NCBI RefSeq assembly: GCF_003943615.1
Contig: NZ_RJPZ01000006.1
Coordinates: forward strand, 73,020-137,019
Length of the DNA stretch: 64,000 bases
DNA from: Streptococcus australis
GTDB taxonomy: Bacteria > Bacillota > Bacilli > Lactobacillales > Streptococcaceae
Reading direction: 5' to 3'
This document shows, piece by piece, positions 7,297 through 16,437 of this stretch. Numbering within the stretch: position 1 is the stretch's first letter; every line of letters starts with the position of its first letter. The translations under genes and the position numbers were made by a program. Below the pieces are notes generated by a model. It searched no databases, was not told the origin of the DNA, and worked only from the letters and a program-made list of their open reading frames with translations.

Positions 7297-7923
7297 ATGG
7301 ACTATGTAGATGAGTTAACTTCAGGACGTACGCCCTTGGTAAAAAAGGCAGCGAAAAAAATTTTAAAGGGTAAACTAAAAGGATATGGACCATTTTTGCA
7401 TCAAGCCTTGGAAGGCGAGATGGAAAAACCTAAATCATGGGAATCACAAATGTACTTACTCTACGCCATGGCCGCAACGGATTGCACAGAAGAAGTCCCC
7501 TATCTCAAGTCATTGCTGCTGAGAGATATTCCAACACCCGTAACCTACCGTTCTCTAGCAGTAGCGATTGCTTATCTAGAAAATTTAGAAACAGAGAACT
7601 TTTCTTTTGTTTATGAGTCCTTAGAATCGAATAACTCATCTCAAGCTGCAGGTGCCTGTGCAGCGATATATCAGAGAAAGATTGTGCTGAAAGATGACGA
7701 TTTTAACAAAATTATGTCTTATGTGACTCAGCCTAAATACCTTGAGCATATTGGTCAAGTCATAAATCCATTTTTATTTATTTTAGCTGCATCTTATTTA
7801 TATCCAGAACAGAATCGCCAGAAAATTGTAGACTTTTCCCGTCAGTTCGATATATCTATCGTCAAGGATATAATCAATGACGTTACAAAAGGAAAGGACG
7901 GCAGGAGGGTCAGTCTATTCTAA
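7297..7923 (+). CDS. Helical-repeat protein, possible immunity protein
   Basis: A 208-residue, almost all-helical protein. Pairs of helices such as LVKKAAKKILKGKLKGYGPFL, SQMYLLYAMAATDC and YRSLAVAIAYLENL suggest HEAT-like repeats. I do not recognise a named family. It follows the Imm26-like gene after one base with an AAAGGAG ribosome site. HEAT-like proteins occur among immunity proteins, so that role is possible but unproven. Confidence 0.6.
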   Translation: MDYVDELTSGRTPLVKKAAKKILKGKLKGYGPFLHQALEGEMEKPKSWESQMYLLYAMAATDCTEEVPYLKSLLLRDIPTPVTYRSLAVAIAYLENLETENFSFVYESLESNNSSQAAGACAAIYQRKIVLKDDDFNKIMSYVTQPKYLEHIGQVINPFLFILAASYLYPEQNRQKIVDFSRQFDISIVKDIINDVTKGKDGRRVSLF

Positions 7924-8092
7924 AATCTCCTTAAAGAGCGAAACAATAACTCTTAAAAACAAGACTTTTATTCCAAGGGGATTCAGTTGCTTCTCAAAGA
8001 ATTGGAAGAAAAAAGTAAAGGAAGAGCATAAACATTAGACCTTGACCTAAGGATAAAACTTTCTACAAGAAAATAACTACGAGACCACGAAT

Positions 8093-8809
8093 ATGAAGTT
8101 ACAGTATTTTGAATTAGATAAGCCCTATGTGGAAAATCAACAGAGGATTGAGGAGCTGATGGACTCCGCTGCGCTAACTTACGAGGAAGCTAGAATTAAG
8201 GACTATCGACAGAATTGGAAAGACCTGCGAAGAGCGTTCGTATATGAATCCAAATGTATGACCTCTATGGTAGAGCGCTTCTTCAAACCAGTTGTGACCA
8301 AGGATTGTTGGAAAATCATCGTAGAATGTGTAGATACGATTAGCAATCCAGCTATCATGAACCTACTTGGTGTCTATACTGTCCAGGTCCCATTTGATTT
8401 TTCTAGCTATGAAAGCTTGAGTCCATTGGAACAGAAAAAGCTGCTCTTAGAGGCCTTGGTAAAAGGGGTAAAGCGCGTGTTTCAGGAGCTCTCCATTCCT
8501 TGCTCCTTGATAGAGGATGTAGTCAATGAAATAGAGAAAAACGATTATGAAAATAGCTGGGAGTGGAAAAGGAAGAAGATCCAATCCACGACCTATTCCA
8601 TTCAAGTGGAGCATCAGCTGGATAAAGTGGATTTGTTTTGGAAGATAGAGCATAAGGATAAGAGCATCCGTCAGTTGATTCAATCCTGCCCTGCTCACGA
8701 GATGGACTATGGGGCTAAGCTTGGTAAACTGGAAACAAAAGGGAACTTCCTTTATCTGTTGGATAAACAGAATGAGGTTGTGAGCAGAATTTTTGTTTTA
8801 GAAGAATAG
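8093..8809 (+). CDS. Hypothetical protein of the immunity-like array
   Basis: A 238-residue soluble protein that I do not recognise. The first half is helical (DSAALTYEEARIKDYRQNW, then a repeated aromatic-basic pattern), the second half beta-rich (TTYSIQVEHQLDKVDLFWKIE). The middle has VKGVKRVFQELSI. The ribosome site is weak (GAGACCACGAAT). The 169 bases before it contain no ORF and no clear promoter. It is probably an immunity or accessory protein, judged only by its neighbours. Confidence 0.5.
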   Translation: MKLQYFELDKPYVENQQRIEELMDSAALTYEEARIKDYRQNWKDLRRAFVYESKCMTSMVERFFKPVVTKDCWKIIVECVDTISNPAIMNLLGVYTVQVPFDFSSYESLSPLEQKKLLLEALVKGVKRVFQELSIPCSLIEDVVNEIEKNDYENSWEWKRKKIQSTTYSIQVEHQLDKVDLFWKIEHKDKSIRQLIQSCPAHEMDYGAKLGKLETKGNFLYLLDKQNEVVSRIFVLEE

Positions 8810-8819
8810 AGCAAGAATA

Positions 8820-9260
8820 ATGAGTAACTTAAAAAAGAAATTATCCTTATTAAAAGTTGAAAGACGAATCAAGAATTTGAAGGGGATAAAGGATGTCTGT
8901 TTTCTGACCACTAAACCGAGAGAAATTGCTTGGTATGCTGGGGAGTTGAATCCTATCGATTCTCCGATTCCTTGCCTTTATGAGTTTTCTATCGACCTTA
9001 TTACTAAAGATCTAAGTAGGTCAATTCAAAGTCTAGTTGGAAATAGAAGGCAGTTTATCCTAGTTTTGTGGGAGTTTTCACCAGTTTATGTCTTGTTTCA
9101 AATGGAGTCTTTGGATGACTTTTTACCCTCTTATTTTAGTGAATTTTCTACCAGAGACTTGACGCTATTCTTTCAAGACCAGGAAAAAGTACTGGATCTC
9201 CATTTAGCGGAGGATAAAGTAGAAGTGAGAGTCTTGGAGAATAAGGCTAAGAACCGGTAG
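8820..9260 (+). CDS. Hypothetical protein of the immunity-like array
   Basis: A 146-residue protein with a very basic first 20 residues (LKKKLSLLKVERRIKNLK) and a mixed alpha/beta body with FILVLWEFSPVYVLFQM. No family is recognised. It starts 10 bases after the previous stop, so co-transcription is likely. No membrane segment or signal is seen. Confidence 0.5.
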   Translation: MSNLKKKLSLLKVERRIKNLKGIKDVCFLTTKPREIAWYAGELNPIDSPIPCLYEFSIDLITKDLSRSIQSLVGNRRQFILVLWEFSPVYVLFQMESLDDFLPSYFSEFSTRDLTLFFQDQEKVLDLHLAEDKVEVRVLENKAKNR

Positions 9261-9276
9261 ATTCTATAAATTGATA

Positions 9277-9360
9277 ATGAACATAGAATTAGTCGATGAA
9301 AGCACCAAAGAGGAAAGAATGCTATTCTTGGAGAGACAAATGGTAAAGGAAAGATTCTAA
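9277..9360 (+). other. 27-codon ORF, possible gene remnant
   Basis: A short frame MNIELVDESTKEERMLF...VKERF ends in TAATG, overlapping the next start by one base. It has no ribosome site. It may be the tail of a lost gene or simply chance. Confidence 0.3.
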
Positions 9361-9644
9361 TGTGTGAAAAAGAATATTATTATTATGGCAATAGTGAGTT
9401 TATGTCAGGCCTAGGAGTTATTTACACAGAGTTTACTGGTCAGCGTGCAAGTCGACAAATTAACGTTTTGAATGGGCACTCTTATGCTTCCTCTTGCCTA
9501 CAGGATTATGTTCCAGAAGTAGGGTTTCTACTCTATGATGGTCGAAAAGATGAGTTGGATCTATCAGACTCCATCAAGATTAGTCAAGAGGAATTTGAAC
9601 GAATTTGGACTCAGGCTGTCGCTAGCGGTCAGAATGATGCGTAA
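9360..9644 (+). CDS. Small beta-rich hypothetical protein
   Basis: A 94-residue protein with the start MCEKEYYYYGNSEFMSG, then GVIYTEFTGQRASRQINVL and a C-terminal helix ISQEEFERIWTQA. The pattern of a YTE(F/L)...R.I.V strand pair recalls DUF6881-type small proteins, a loose resemblance only. It lies in the immunity array and may be such a protein. Confidence 0.55.
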   Translation: MCEKEYYYYGNSEFMSGLGVIYTEFTGQRASRQINVLNGHSYASSCLQDYVPEVGFLLYDGRKDELDLSDSIKISQEEFERIWTQAVASGQNDA

Positions 9645-9698
9645 TTGTCAGTTGAAAATAGCCAAATATAATCCCAAAAATGTGAGAGGAGTCCAATA

Positions 9699-10262
9699 AT
9701 GATGCTCAATTTGTTGAAGGAATTCGTAGAAGTCTATCATAGAAACAAGGGCTTAGGAGAGCTTGTATTTACTAGTGACTGTCTCCATGTCGAAAAGCCA
9801 GATTTGTCTGGTCAATTGAAAGAGTTCTACCAGCATTTAGACTTTGATGAAGAAGCTTATTTTAGAGGAGCTCCCTATGATCTTGCTCTAATTCCTCTCC
9901 CTCTATGTGAAGCTGCATCAGAAGGATGGCAGGATCCTAGCTGGAAAGAGAGTTATGTGGTTTTTGCTCACATGATGGGGGATGAGCCAATTTTTTGTGA
10001 TCTAACTAGCGAGCTTAGTCCTGTATTTGGCAAGATTCCTGGGAATTCCAAGCTCTATAGCTTAAGCCCCTCTTTATCTACTTTCTTGTTTACCTATAGT
10101 CAGATGAAAAAGCTAGAAATCACCAAGTTTGAGAATAACATCTACATTGATGAGGACTTGTCGGACTATAAAGAAGGTTTTTTAACAGGAATCATGGCTA
10201 TTATTGAGGAGCAACTTCCTGAAGACTATCGAAATGATTTTATAGCATTTATGCTGGGTTAA
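9699..10262 (+). CDS. SUKH-like protein, array paralogue A1
   Basis: A 187-residue protein, one of three diverged paralogues in the array (others at 14064 and 17048). The shared core is SGQLKEFYQHLDF, then YVVFAHMMGDEPIFCDL, SPVFG and SLSTFL. The FCD-PV-SL..FL order resembles the second half of SUKH domains (D..G..., then S(F/L)..FL), so it is probably a SUKH variant. An AGAGGAG ribosome site precedes tandem ATGs (9699, 9702). Likely cytoplasmic immunity protein. Confidence 0.65.
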   Translation: MMLNLLKEFVEVYHRNKGLGELVFTSDCLHVEKPDLSGQLKEFYQHLDFDEEAYFRGAPYDLALIPLPLCEAASEGWQDPSWKESYVVFAHMMGDEPIFCDLTSELSPVFGKIPGNSKLYSLSPSLSTFLFTYSQMKKLEITKFENNIYIDEDLSDYKEGFLTGIMAIIEEQLPEDYRNDFIAFMLG

Positions 10263-10289
10263 AGCCAAATAGAGAGAGATGAGAAGCAA

Positions 10290-10985
10290 ATGGAAATGAA
10301 GAATTTTTTAAAATGTTGTGAGGATCTGGTTATACAAGAAAGTGGGGCCTCAGCTCTTGAACTAGAAAAACTCAAAGCCAGACAGTTTCCTCAAGCTCAC
10401 TTGGATTTGCTCTCCATAACCAACGGCTTGGAATTTTATGGTGGTTATTATCGCTTGTTTGGGACAGATTCTGCTCAAGCCATCACGCTGGACTCTTGGA
10501 ATTCGGATGAGCTATGGAAAGATGTCTGGAGAGATTATGCATCAACCTACTATTTTTTTGGTATGTCTGCTATTGGAGATCAATTCGCTTATAGATTGAA
10601 GGATGGGAACATTCAAAGTCATCAAGTCTATTATTTGGATGGGATTACTATGGATGTCATCGATATCTACGATAGTTTTGAAGCATTTTTTGAGAGGGAA
10701 TTTGTTCTGAAGGCTCAAGGTGGGATGGAATCTATTTTTGTTTCTGCTAGGGAGCGATTTGGAAATCTAGACCTCTCCACAAGCTGTATTTATTCTCCTT
10801 CCTTAATGATTGTGAATGATCCAAGCGTTGAGAATCTCATGCTTTTACCGACAAAGGATGTCATGACCATTAATGGGGATTTATTAGTTCAATTATCTGA
10901 TTCGGAGGAGTCGATTACGAAACTGGAGCAATATCTAGACGATTTAGGTAGAGCTAGAGTCAAGGTTATCTTTGATCGAGATTGA
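10290..10985 (+). CDS. SMI1/KNR4 (SUKH) family protein with C-terminal extension
   Basis: A 231-residue protein. Residues 1-140 fit a SUKH domain: FPQAHLDLLSITNGLEFYGG, GTDSAQAITLDSWN, GDQFAYRL and IYDSFEAFF. The remaining 90 residues form an extension of unknown role (DVMTINGDLLVQL, KLEQYLDDLGRARVKVIF). The opening hydrophobic-acidic helix and the ITNG turn are the best family marks. An immunity role is inferred. Confidence 0.65.
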   Translation: MEMKNFLKCCEDLVIQESGASALELEKLKARQFPQAHLDLLSITNGLEFYGGYYRLFGTDSAQAITLDSWNSDELWKDVWRDYASTYYFFGMSAIGDQFAYRLKDGNIQSHQVYYLDGITMDVIDIYDSFEAFFEREFVLKAQGGMESIFVSARERFGNLDLSTSCIYSPSLMIVNDPSVENLMLLPTKDVMTINGDLLVQLSDSEESITKLEQYLDDLGRARVKVIFDRD

Positions 10986-11146
10986 ACAAGCAGAATAATG
11001 TTTATATAGAAAAGAATAGTCTAAAAATTCACGATTTTAGTTTTTGCGACAAGCGGTGCTGTAGTCTTCTTGTAAAAGTGTCATTGTAAAAATAGATAGG
11101 TTGAACAAAGAAACAGAAGCATGATATTCATGAAAAGAGGTGAACG

Positions 11147-11887
11147 ATGACCAGTTTAGATAAATATTTAGAAATCATAAAAGAAGGATTTTCCGAAAGA
11201 GAGAATCTAATGGCAATGGAGCCTCTGCATTCTATAGAAGAGATTGCACCATTATTGGACAAAAAATTGACTTATAAAGAATTCATCGATATCAATCGCT
11301 TATTAAGACAAAAGTACATTGTTGAAAACCCAGAGGATATGCTGAAGGATGTGGATTTTAATCAGCTTTCGTTACCTAGCAATACGAGGGTGATTTACTT
11401 GATGGGAAGTAAATCTGATGTGCTAGACTTTTCAACATACGAACAAGTAGAAAAAATTTTATTAGTTGGTGCTAGAAGAGTAAGAAAGATCATCTTGCCC
11501 CAGAAAGATTGTGTAAAAGCTTTAGGGATTTCTTCTATGACAAATTTGGAAATGATAGAGAACATCTCTTTTCATACAGGTATGCGTTATCTGCACTTTG
11601 ATTATGGTGTAAAGTTGCCGGACTTTGATTTTATAAGGGATTTAGATCAGTTGCTCTATCTTTCATTTACAGCAAATAAAAATTTACCAGAATTGGATTT
11701 TATCCAGCCATCTAGTGAGCTTCGTTTTTTAGATTTTGTCGATACGAATATTTTTAACTACGCATCAACAGTTAGCTACTTGAAGAGTCTGAAACATCTC
11801 CGATTTTTAACAACGGGAAGAACAAATCAGAAGCAAAGGGAACTTCTTAGAAGTGAGTTACCACATGTTTGCATGAGAGAGGGTTAA
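11147..11887 (+). CDS. Hypothetical protein with leucine-rich-repeat-like segments
   Basis: A 246-residue protein. From about residue 70 it has spaced strands such as RVIYLMGSKSDVLDF, VEKILLVGARRV, MRYLHFDYGVKLPDF, QLLYLSFTANKNLPELDF and ELRFLDFVDTN, which suggest irregular leucine-rich repeats. The N-terminus is helical. No family is recognised. An AGAGGTGAACG ribosome site fits. The 160 bases before it hold no ORF. LRR-like folds occur in immunity proteins, but function is unknown. Confidence 0.55.
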   Translation: MTSLDKYLEIIKEGFSERENLMAMEPLHSIEEIAPLLDKKLTYKEFIDINRLLRQKYIVENPEDMLKDVDFNQLSLPSNTRVIYLMGSKSDVLDFSTYEQVEKILLVGARRVRKIILPQKDCVKALGISSMTNLEMIENISFHTGMRYLHFDYGVKLPDFDFIRDLDQLLYLSFTANKNLPELDFIQPSSELRFLDFVDTNIFNYASTVSYLKSLKHLRFLTTGRTNQKQRELLRSELPHVCMREG

Positions 11888-11970
11888 AAAAAGAGTTCAA
11901 TACAGGTTTTTATGACCTATGTTTTCATAATAAACGAAGCATTATCCCTGTTGTTTAAGTAGGAGGAAAT

Positions 11971-12369
11971 ATGAGCCATACAAATCTAGCAAAAGAAACC
12001 TTACTCCAGTTTATGCAGGCTATGTATTCTTGGGAAAGAAAAGCCACTAGGAACCTAAGAAACCAAGCTTATAAAGAGATGTTGAAGGATGAATTAGCTA
12101 CTATTTTTAATCAGTTTTGTACATCTAAAAAAACACTCAGAGCAAGGGAAGTATCTTTATCTATTCGATTTCCATTTGACTATAAATTAGAAACGCATCC
12201 CATCGTTGATGAAGAGCATGACGGGAATCAAGCTTATTTCTACATCAAGGAGAATCGTTCTGGTATAGAAACTCTCTATCGTTTTCAAATGGTGTTTCAA
12301 AAGGGGAAATGGTGGATTGATAAGAAAGAATGGCTCGATGATGGGAAGTGGATCAATTCTTCCTTGTGA
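11971..12369 (+). CDS. Possible NTF2-like immunity protein
   Basis: A 132-residue protein with N-terminal helices (TLLQFMQAMYSWERK) and a C-terminal curved sheet ending IETLYRFQMVFQKGKWWIDKKEW. Ending in a GKWWI(D) strand after a YRF..VF strand is typical of NTF2-like folds, which include immunity families. AGGAGG ribosome site. The family call is by pattern and moderate at best. Confidence 0.5.
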   Translation: MSHTNLAKETLLQFMQAMYSWERKATRNLRNQAYKEMLKDELATIFNQFCTSKKTLRAREVSLSIRFPFDYKLETHPIVDEEHDGNQAYFYIKENRSGIETLYRFQMVFQKGKWWIDKKEWLDDGKWINSSL

Positions 12370-12457
12370 CATACATGGATAATGTAGGAAGACAGAAAGA
12401 GATGAACTTCAAAAATACCGGTAGTTGAGTGTAAGAAATGAAATTTTAGAGGTCAAT

Positions 12458-13387
12458 ATGAATAAAACACTTTCAAATCAAAAAAGAAAACTAACAACCA
12501 TCAGAAACCAAATACTGAAGGCGAGAGATTTTGCACTTGAAAAAGAACAGCTTTTTGTTACTGAAGCAATTTTAGAAGCATTAAAAGCTGGTGAAAAAAG
12601 CCTTGTGGTTAATTGTGAGGAAAATGGAAAAACAGAAACGTACTCCTATAAACATGTGCGAATGATTCATGCTATTCGACCATATACTTTGGTTGCTGAA
12701 TTTATAGAAAACAAAACATCAGAAACCTATCAATCTTTGCTAAATGGCTGTTTTTGTTCTGTGATGGCAGATATGGCTTCTGCTAAATATTTAGCTAAAG
12801 GTGGCTCAAACTTTGACACAGATATTTGTTTAAATATCTTATTTGCCCTTGCCTATTTAGATGATACTTATGTAGAGCTTTTAATTGATAAATTAGTCTA
12901 TTTTAAAGAAGCTCAAGTTGAAAAAGGGAAGCAACCTATTTTCTTTTCATCCAGTAGTTTATTGCCTTTAGTTGTTTTTCTTTATGGAAATGGGGTGGGG
13001 GATCGGCTTGCTAACCTACTGGAGAATGCTTATGATCCTAAATATAAACCATTGGACTCTAATCCTTATCTTAACGTGAATGATGCCTATAAACAGGTTA
13101 TGGAAACTATTTTTTCAGAGGATATGGCTATTTTTAGAGAAACGATTCTATTTATGTGTGATTATCATTTAGCGAACACCAAAGATAGTCATTTAGTTGA
13201 ATTCAATACCTTACTATGGCAGTATTTCCCAATTGAAATCTTAGTTTTATTAAAAGAACGTCAGAAAAGAGGCCTCCCAATCGACGGTATTAGCCATCCC
13301 TTGCTTAATGACTTTTTACCCTATTTCATGGATGACTTTCAGCTATCCGAGCAAAACAAGATGATCCTAGGAACGATTTTAGACTAG
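12458..13387 (+). CDS. Helical hypothetical protein, possible immunity protein
   Basis: A 309-residue, mostly helical protein. I chose the ATG at 12458 (MNKTLSNQK), 6 bases after AGAGG, over the in-frame TTG at 12425. Features are FALEKEQLFVTEAILEAL, DTDICLNILFALAYLDDTY and LPLVVFLYGNGVGDR. I do not recognise the family. It is the largest protein of the array. No membrane segment or signal is convincing. Confidence 0.55.
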   Translation: MNKTLSNQKRKLTTIRNQILKARDFALEKEQLFVTEAILEALKAGEKSLVVNCEENGKTETYSYKHVRMIHAIRPYTLVAEFIENKTSETYQSLLNGCFCSVMADMASAKYLAKGGSNFDTDICLNILFALAYLDDTYVELLIDKLVYFKEAQVEKGKQPIFFSSSSLLPLVVFLYGNGVGDRLANLLENAYDPKYKPLDSNPYLNVNDAYKQVMETIFSEDMAIFRETILFMCDYHLANTKDSHLVEFNTLLWQYFPIEILVLLKERQKRGLPIDGISHPLLNDFLPYFMDDFQLSEQNKMILGTILD

Positions 13388-13470
13388 TTGTATAGAATAG
13401 ATGGAAATTGTCAATATCCTGTGGAATCGAATGTCATTTTAGGGAAAAGACTTCAAAGAGAGGGAAATAC

Positions 13471-13857
13471 GTGAATCTAGAAGCTATAAAATTTGATGAT
13501 GATCTTGAAATGAGCGTTTTTATACCAGAGCAACAAGATTCTATTCGACTGGTTCTATCGGATGAGCTTGCTTTAGCAGATGAAGTAATGACCAATGACT
13601 ACAAAGAAAAAATCGTTCATATGCTTGGGTTATCTGCTTATTGGTATGAGTTAGCTGAAAAAAGAATCTTTTCGGAACTATCCATGACAGGGCAGTTAAT
13701 GGCGATTTATCTGCTATCCGAACAGACCTCATCCGATTTTATTTTTGGCTTATTATATAGAGTGGACGCTGAAGTAGAGCATGGAAGAGGAATGAAGATT
13801 TCACTTGAAGAGATGACCATCATTGACTATGGCGACGCCGATAGAGCATTTTGTTAG
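13471..13857 (+). CDS. Array protein with a frameshifted paralogue at 5349
   Basis: A 128-residue protein. I chose the GTG at 13471 (VNLEAIKF) because AGAGAGGG lies 7 bases upstream; an upstream TTG at 13408 has no site. The length then equals that of the broken paralogue at 5349-5739. Conserved blocks are LSDELALADE, YLLSEQTSSDFIFGL and EHGRGMKISLE. The family is not recognised. The presence of one intact and one broken copy in the same array suggests duplication and decay of immunity genes. Confidence 0.65.
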   Translation: MNLEAIKFDDDLEMSVFIPEQQDSIRLVLSDELALADEVMTNDYKEKIVHMLGLSAYWYELAEKRIFSELSMTGQLMAIYLLSEQTSSDFIFGLLYRVDAEVEHGRGMKISLEEMTIIDYGDADRAFC

Positions 13858-13938
13858 ATTCGAAATGTATATCAGTGAGTCTAACGAATTGCGAATCCTC
13901 CTCCCGTTCAAAACCATTAGCATCCTAGTGGAATAAAC

Positions 13939-14055
13939 ATGTTCATTTATTCCAAGAACATGGGGACTACAGGCAATAAAATAACAGGGCTCTTAATAGA
14001 TCGTGAAGCGACATTAAAACAAAGATTCAATCAACAACAAAGTAAATGCCCATAG
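13939..14055 (+). other. 38-codon ORF in a gap, possible gene remnant
   Basis: The frame MFIYSKNMGTTGNKITG...DREATLKQRFNQQ ends 8 bases before the start of the next gene, and its stop overlaps that gene's AGGAGG site. There is no clear ribosome site of its own. It could be the tail of a degraded toxin or other gene; chance cannot be excluded. Confidence 0.3.
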
Positions 14056-14063
14056 GAGGCTAT

Positions 14064-14639
14064 ATGAATTTAGAAAATTTATTACCAGACTTAGTGAAAT
14101 GTTTTTATTTTAGCGATCCCATAGGTGGAGATATCGAATATACAGAAATACCGATAAAAGTTAATGCAGAGAATATTTCTGGTCAATTGTTAGAGTACTA
14201 TCAACATCTTTCTTTTGAAAGTGATTGTTATTTTGGCGATCAATTTTTCGGATTAGTATTGTTCTCAATACAATCAAATGGTAGAGAATTAAGTTCTTGG
14301 GGGCTAGAAGATATTAATGAATGGAAAAATGAAAGGTATACAATCTTTGCTAAAAATACTTCAGATGATGTTATCTTTTGTGATACTAGCGATGAGAAAT
14401 GCCCTGTTTACGGGATGATTTCAGGGGGGGAGTATCATCACAAGTTAGGTGATTCTTTATATGATTTTTTATCTTTTTCTATCAAACTTATTCGCTTAGA
14501 GATAATAGACTATCAAGGAGAAATTTATTCTGATAATAACTTTAATATAAAAGAAGAGTTTATTAATGACGTGTCCAGTCTAATAAATAGTAGTTTTTCT
14601 GGAAAGGCTCGAGAAGGAGTTACTAAATTTTTATTATAA
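14064..14639 (+). CDS. SUKH-like protein, array paralogue A2
   Basis: A 191-residue member of the three-copy family A. The ATG at 14064 follows AGGAGG (14054-14059) at ideal spacing; an ATG six codons earlier at 14046 overlaps that site. Shared blocks are SGQLLEYYQHLSF, YTIFAKNTSDDVIFCD, CPVYG and SLYDFLSF. The DNA is visibly more AT-rich than the neighbours. Probably a SUKH-type immunity protein. Confidence 0.65.
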   Translation: MNLENLLPDLVKCFYFSDPIGGDIEYTEIPIKVNAENISGQLLEYYQHLSFESDCYFGDQFFGLVLFSIQSNGRELSSWGLEDINEWKNERYTIFAKNTSDDVIFCDTSDEKCPVYGMISGGEYHHKLGDSLYDFLSFSIKLIRLEIIDYQGEIYSDNNFNIKEEFINDVSSLINSSFSGKAREGVTKFLL

Positions 14640-14765
14640 CTAGATAGATGGAAATCATTAATAACCCATGCAGTCGCACGGAATTGTAGGGATAACCTAT
14701 ATCAAGCTGGATTCCTAGGAAAATGCACTGAGGAATTCTTCACATCCTGTTAGAGAGGTAATGAA

Positions 14766-15311
14766 ATGAAAGAAGCCAAAGAACTCTTTGTAAAAAATGG
14801 CTTTTCGCGACTAAAGCGAACCAATAACTATTATAAAACCAATCATGATTTTTACACGGTGATCTATTTTCAACGAAAATCAGATGGGACTGCCTATTTC
14901 GTTAATATTGGCATTCATCCCCTCTTTCTGGACTCGGGACTGTTAGAAGAAGTGGATTGTGCTCTAAGGACTCGATTAGGTTCTATCGATAATAGAAGTG
15001 GCGTAGATCAAGTTGAATTGGAAAAGGCTGTCCAAGAGGCCATCGATTTTACTACTCAGTATTCATCGTATCCTACCGTATTTTCGAGCATAAATCCCGA
15101 GAAGGATCTTGAGAAGGATGGGTTGTTAAAAGATTTCTCTATCACCAAAGTGAACTTATGCAGATTGTATGTTGAGTATTATGATGCAATCGATTCTAAA
15201 GAGCTAGCTTTAGATTTTGCCAACTATGGCTTATCCATTACACCTAAGATTGCCTCTGTACCTAAAAACTTCTTTAAAACCTATATTCGTTCGGGAGAAG
15301 TTTTAAAATAA
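14766..15311 (+). CDS. DUF4304-like protein
   Basis: A 181-residue protein resembling DUF4304. The start (KELFVKNGFSRLKRTNNYYK), then TVIYFQRKSDGTAYFVNIGI and CALRTRLG, gives the family's order of NGF, Y.K, a FQ(K/R)S strand and an (V/I)N(I/V)GI strand. Such proteins are frequent among small immunity-like genes of Bacillota and Bacteroidota. AGAGAGGTAATGAA ribosome site. The C-terminal third (FANYGLSITPKIAS) is variable. Confidence 0.55.
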   Translation: MKEAKELFVKNGFSRLKRTNNYYKTNHDFYTVIYFQRKSDGTAYFVNIGIHPLFLDSGLLEEVDCALRTRLGSIDNRSGVDQVELEKAVQEAIDFTTQYSSYPTVFSSINPEKDLEKDGLLKDFSITKVNLCRLYVEYYDAIDSKELALDFANYGLSITPKIASVPKNFFKTYIRSGEVLK

Positions 15312-15418
15312 TATTATCAGTAATTTGAGATTAGGAAGGGATGATGGTCAAAGGGGAGAGTTTCTCAATAAAGTAAGTAATAGTCAAGATGTTAGTCTAA
15401 ACCTGTTCAGTAAAGGAT

Positions 15419-15805
15419 GTGTCGCAAAAATTGGGGGAAAAGTTGAAAAGTAGAGATAATTTTCATAGACACTATTTAGTATTGTGGAACCTAATGATGT
15501 CCATAGAAAGTAATGTTGTAACCAGTGAAGAGGCTGAGTTTCTATATCCTTTTGATATGAGTAAAAAGGAAGATGTCCTTAAAGTATTTGATGTATTTGT
15601 GAAAGAGGATTTCTTGAGCCTAGAAGAAGAGAAGCAGAAGCAAGTGCTTGAGACCATTGAGGATGTTATACGGGCTGGAGATAAAGTGGTTGAGCATTTT
15701 TTTGAATATGAATTTGGTTTTGCTTCAAAAGAGCCAAAGAATAAAGTTGCCTTTCTAGAAATGGTTAAGGATATATTAGTCTCTTATTTGTTCATCTCAG
15801 ACTAG
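15419..15805 (+). CDS. Helical hypothetical protein of the immunity-like array
   Basis: A 128-residue acidic, helical protein (HYLVLWNLMMSIE, EDVLKVFDVFVKEDFL, VVEHFFEYEFGF). No family is recognised. The start codon is GTG after AAAGGAT at short spacing and is uncertain. A 48-codon open frame crosses the gap upstream in another frame (15307-15453), so the true 5' structure may be disturbed. Confidence 0.45.
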   Translation: MSQKLGEKLKSRDNFHRHYLVLWNLMMSIESNVVTSEEAEFLYPFDMSKKEDVLKVFDVFVKEDFLSLEEEKQKQVLETIEDVIRAGDKVVEHFFEYEFGFASKEPKNKVAFLEMVKDILVSYLFISD

Positions 15806-16013
15806 TCATCTATTTTCCTTTGAATTTTAAGAATGAAATTTATGGACCTCGAGGTCGCGTATTTTAAGAGTAGTTGACAGCCTCAACCCAAGACTTAGCT
15901 GAGTGAGGATGATCTATTTAAGGTTTATAATCCTCACATGGGAAGAGTGCTTACGCAAAATAGCGGATAGGCAAGAAAGAATGGTTTGATGATTCTAAAA
16001 GGAGAAATAAGAA

Positions 16014-16373
16014 ATGAAAAACTATTTACTTGATGAAAGGCTATTTCAGTATCCTGAATCGTTTAAAAAATTGATCGAACTCAATTTAGTTGATTTTGAT
16101 TGTTGGTATCTGTTGGATTCAGAATGGGCCCTGTCTTTGTATGAGGGATTGCAGGAAAGGTACCCAAGCAGAAAGTTGATTCCATTTGCTAAAAGAGGTG
16201 ATTGTGATGATACAGCTTGTTTTGAAATAGGAAAGGGCAATAAGGTCCAACTCATTCATGATTTTGCTGCAGAAGGCTGGGAACAACGAAAAGAGTTTAA
16301 CGATTTTTGGGAATGGGTAGAATATGCGGTCAAATGCATGATAGAGTACAATAAAGAGGATGGGATTGAATAA
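16014..16373 (+). CDS. SMI1/KNR4-like small protein, putative immunity protein
   Basis: A 119-residue protein. It has YPESFKKLIELNLVDF at the start, then KLIPFAKRGDCDDTACFEIG and VQLIHDFAAEGWEQRKEFNDFWEWV. The IPFA..D.DD..CF....V.(L/V)IH.FA..GWE pattern is that of small SUKH-like proteins common in Bacillota. AAAGGAGAAATAAG ribosome site. Immunity role inferred. Confidence 0.65.
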   Translation: MKNYLLDERLFQYPESFKKLIELNLVDFDCWYLLDSEWALSLYEGLQERYPSRKLIPFAKRGDCDDTACFEIGKGNKVQLIHDFAAEGWEQRKEFNDFWEWVEYAVKCMIEYNKEDGIE

Positions 16374-16437
16374 TCGCAAGCTCTTTTCTAGGGACGAAGG
16401 AACTCGTCTCTAATGATTTACAAGGTAAGGAGAACAA

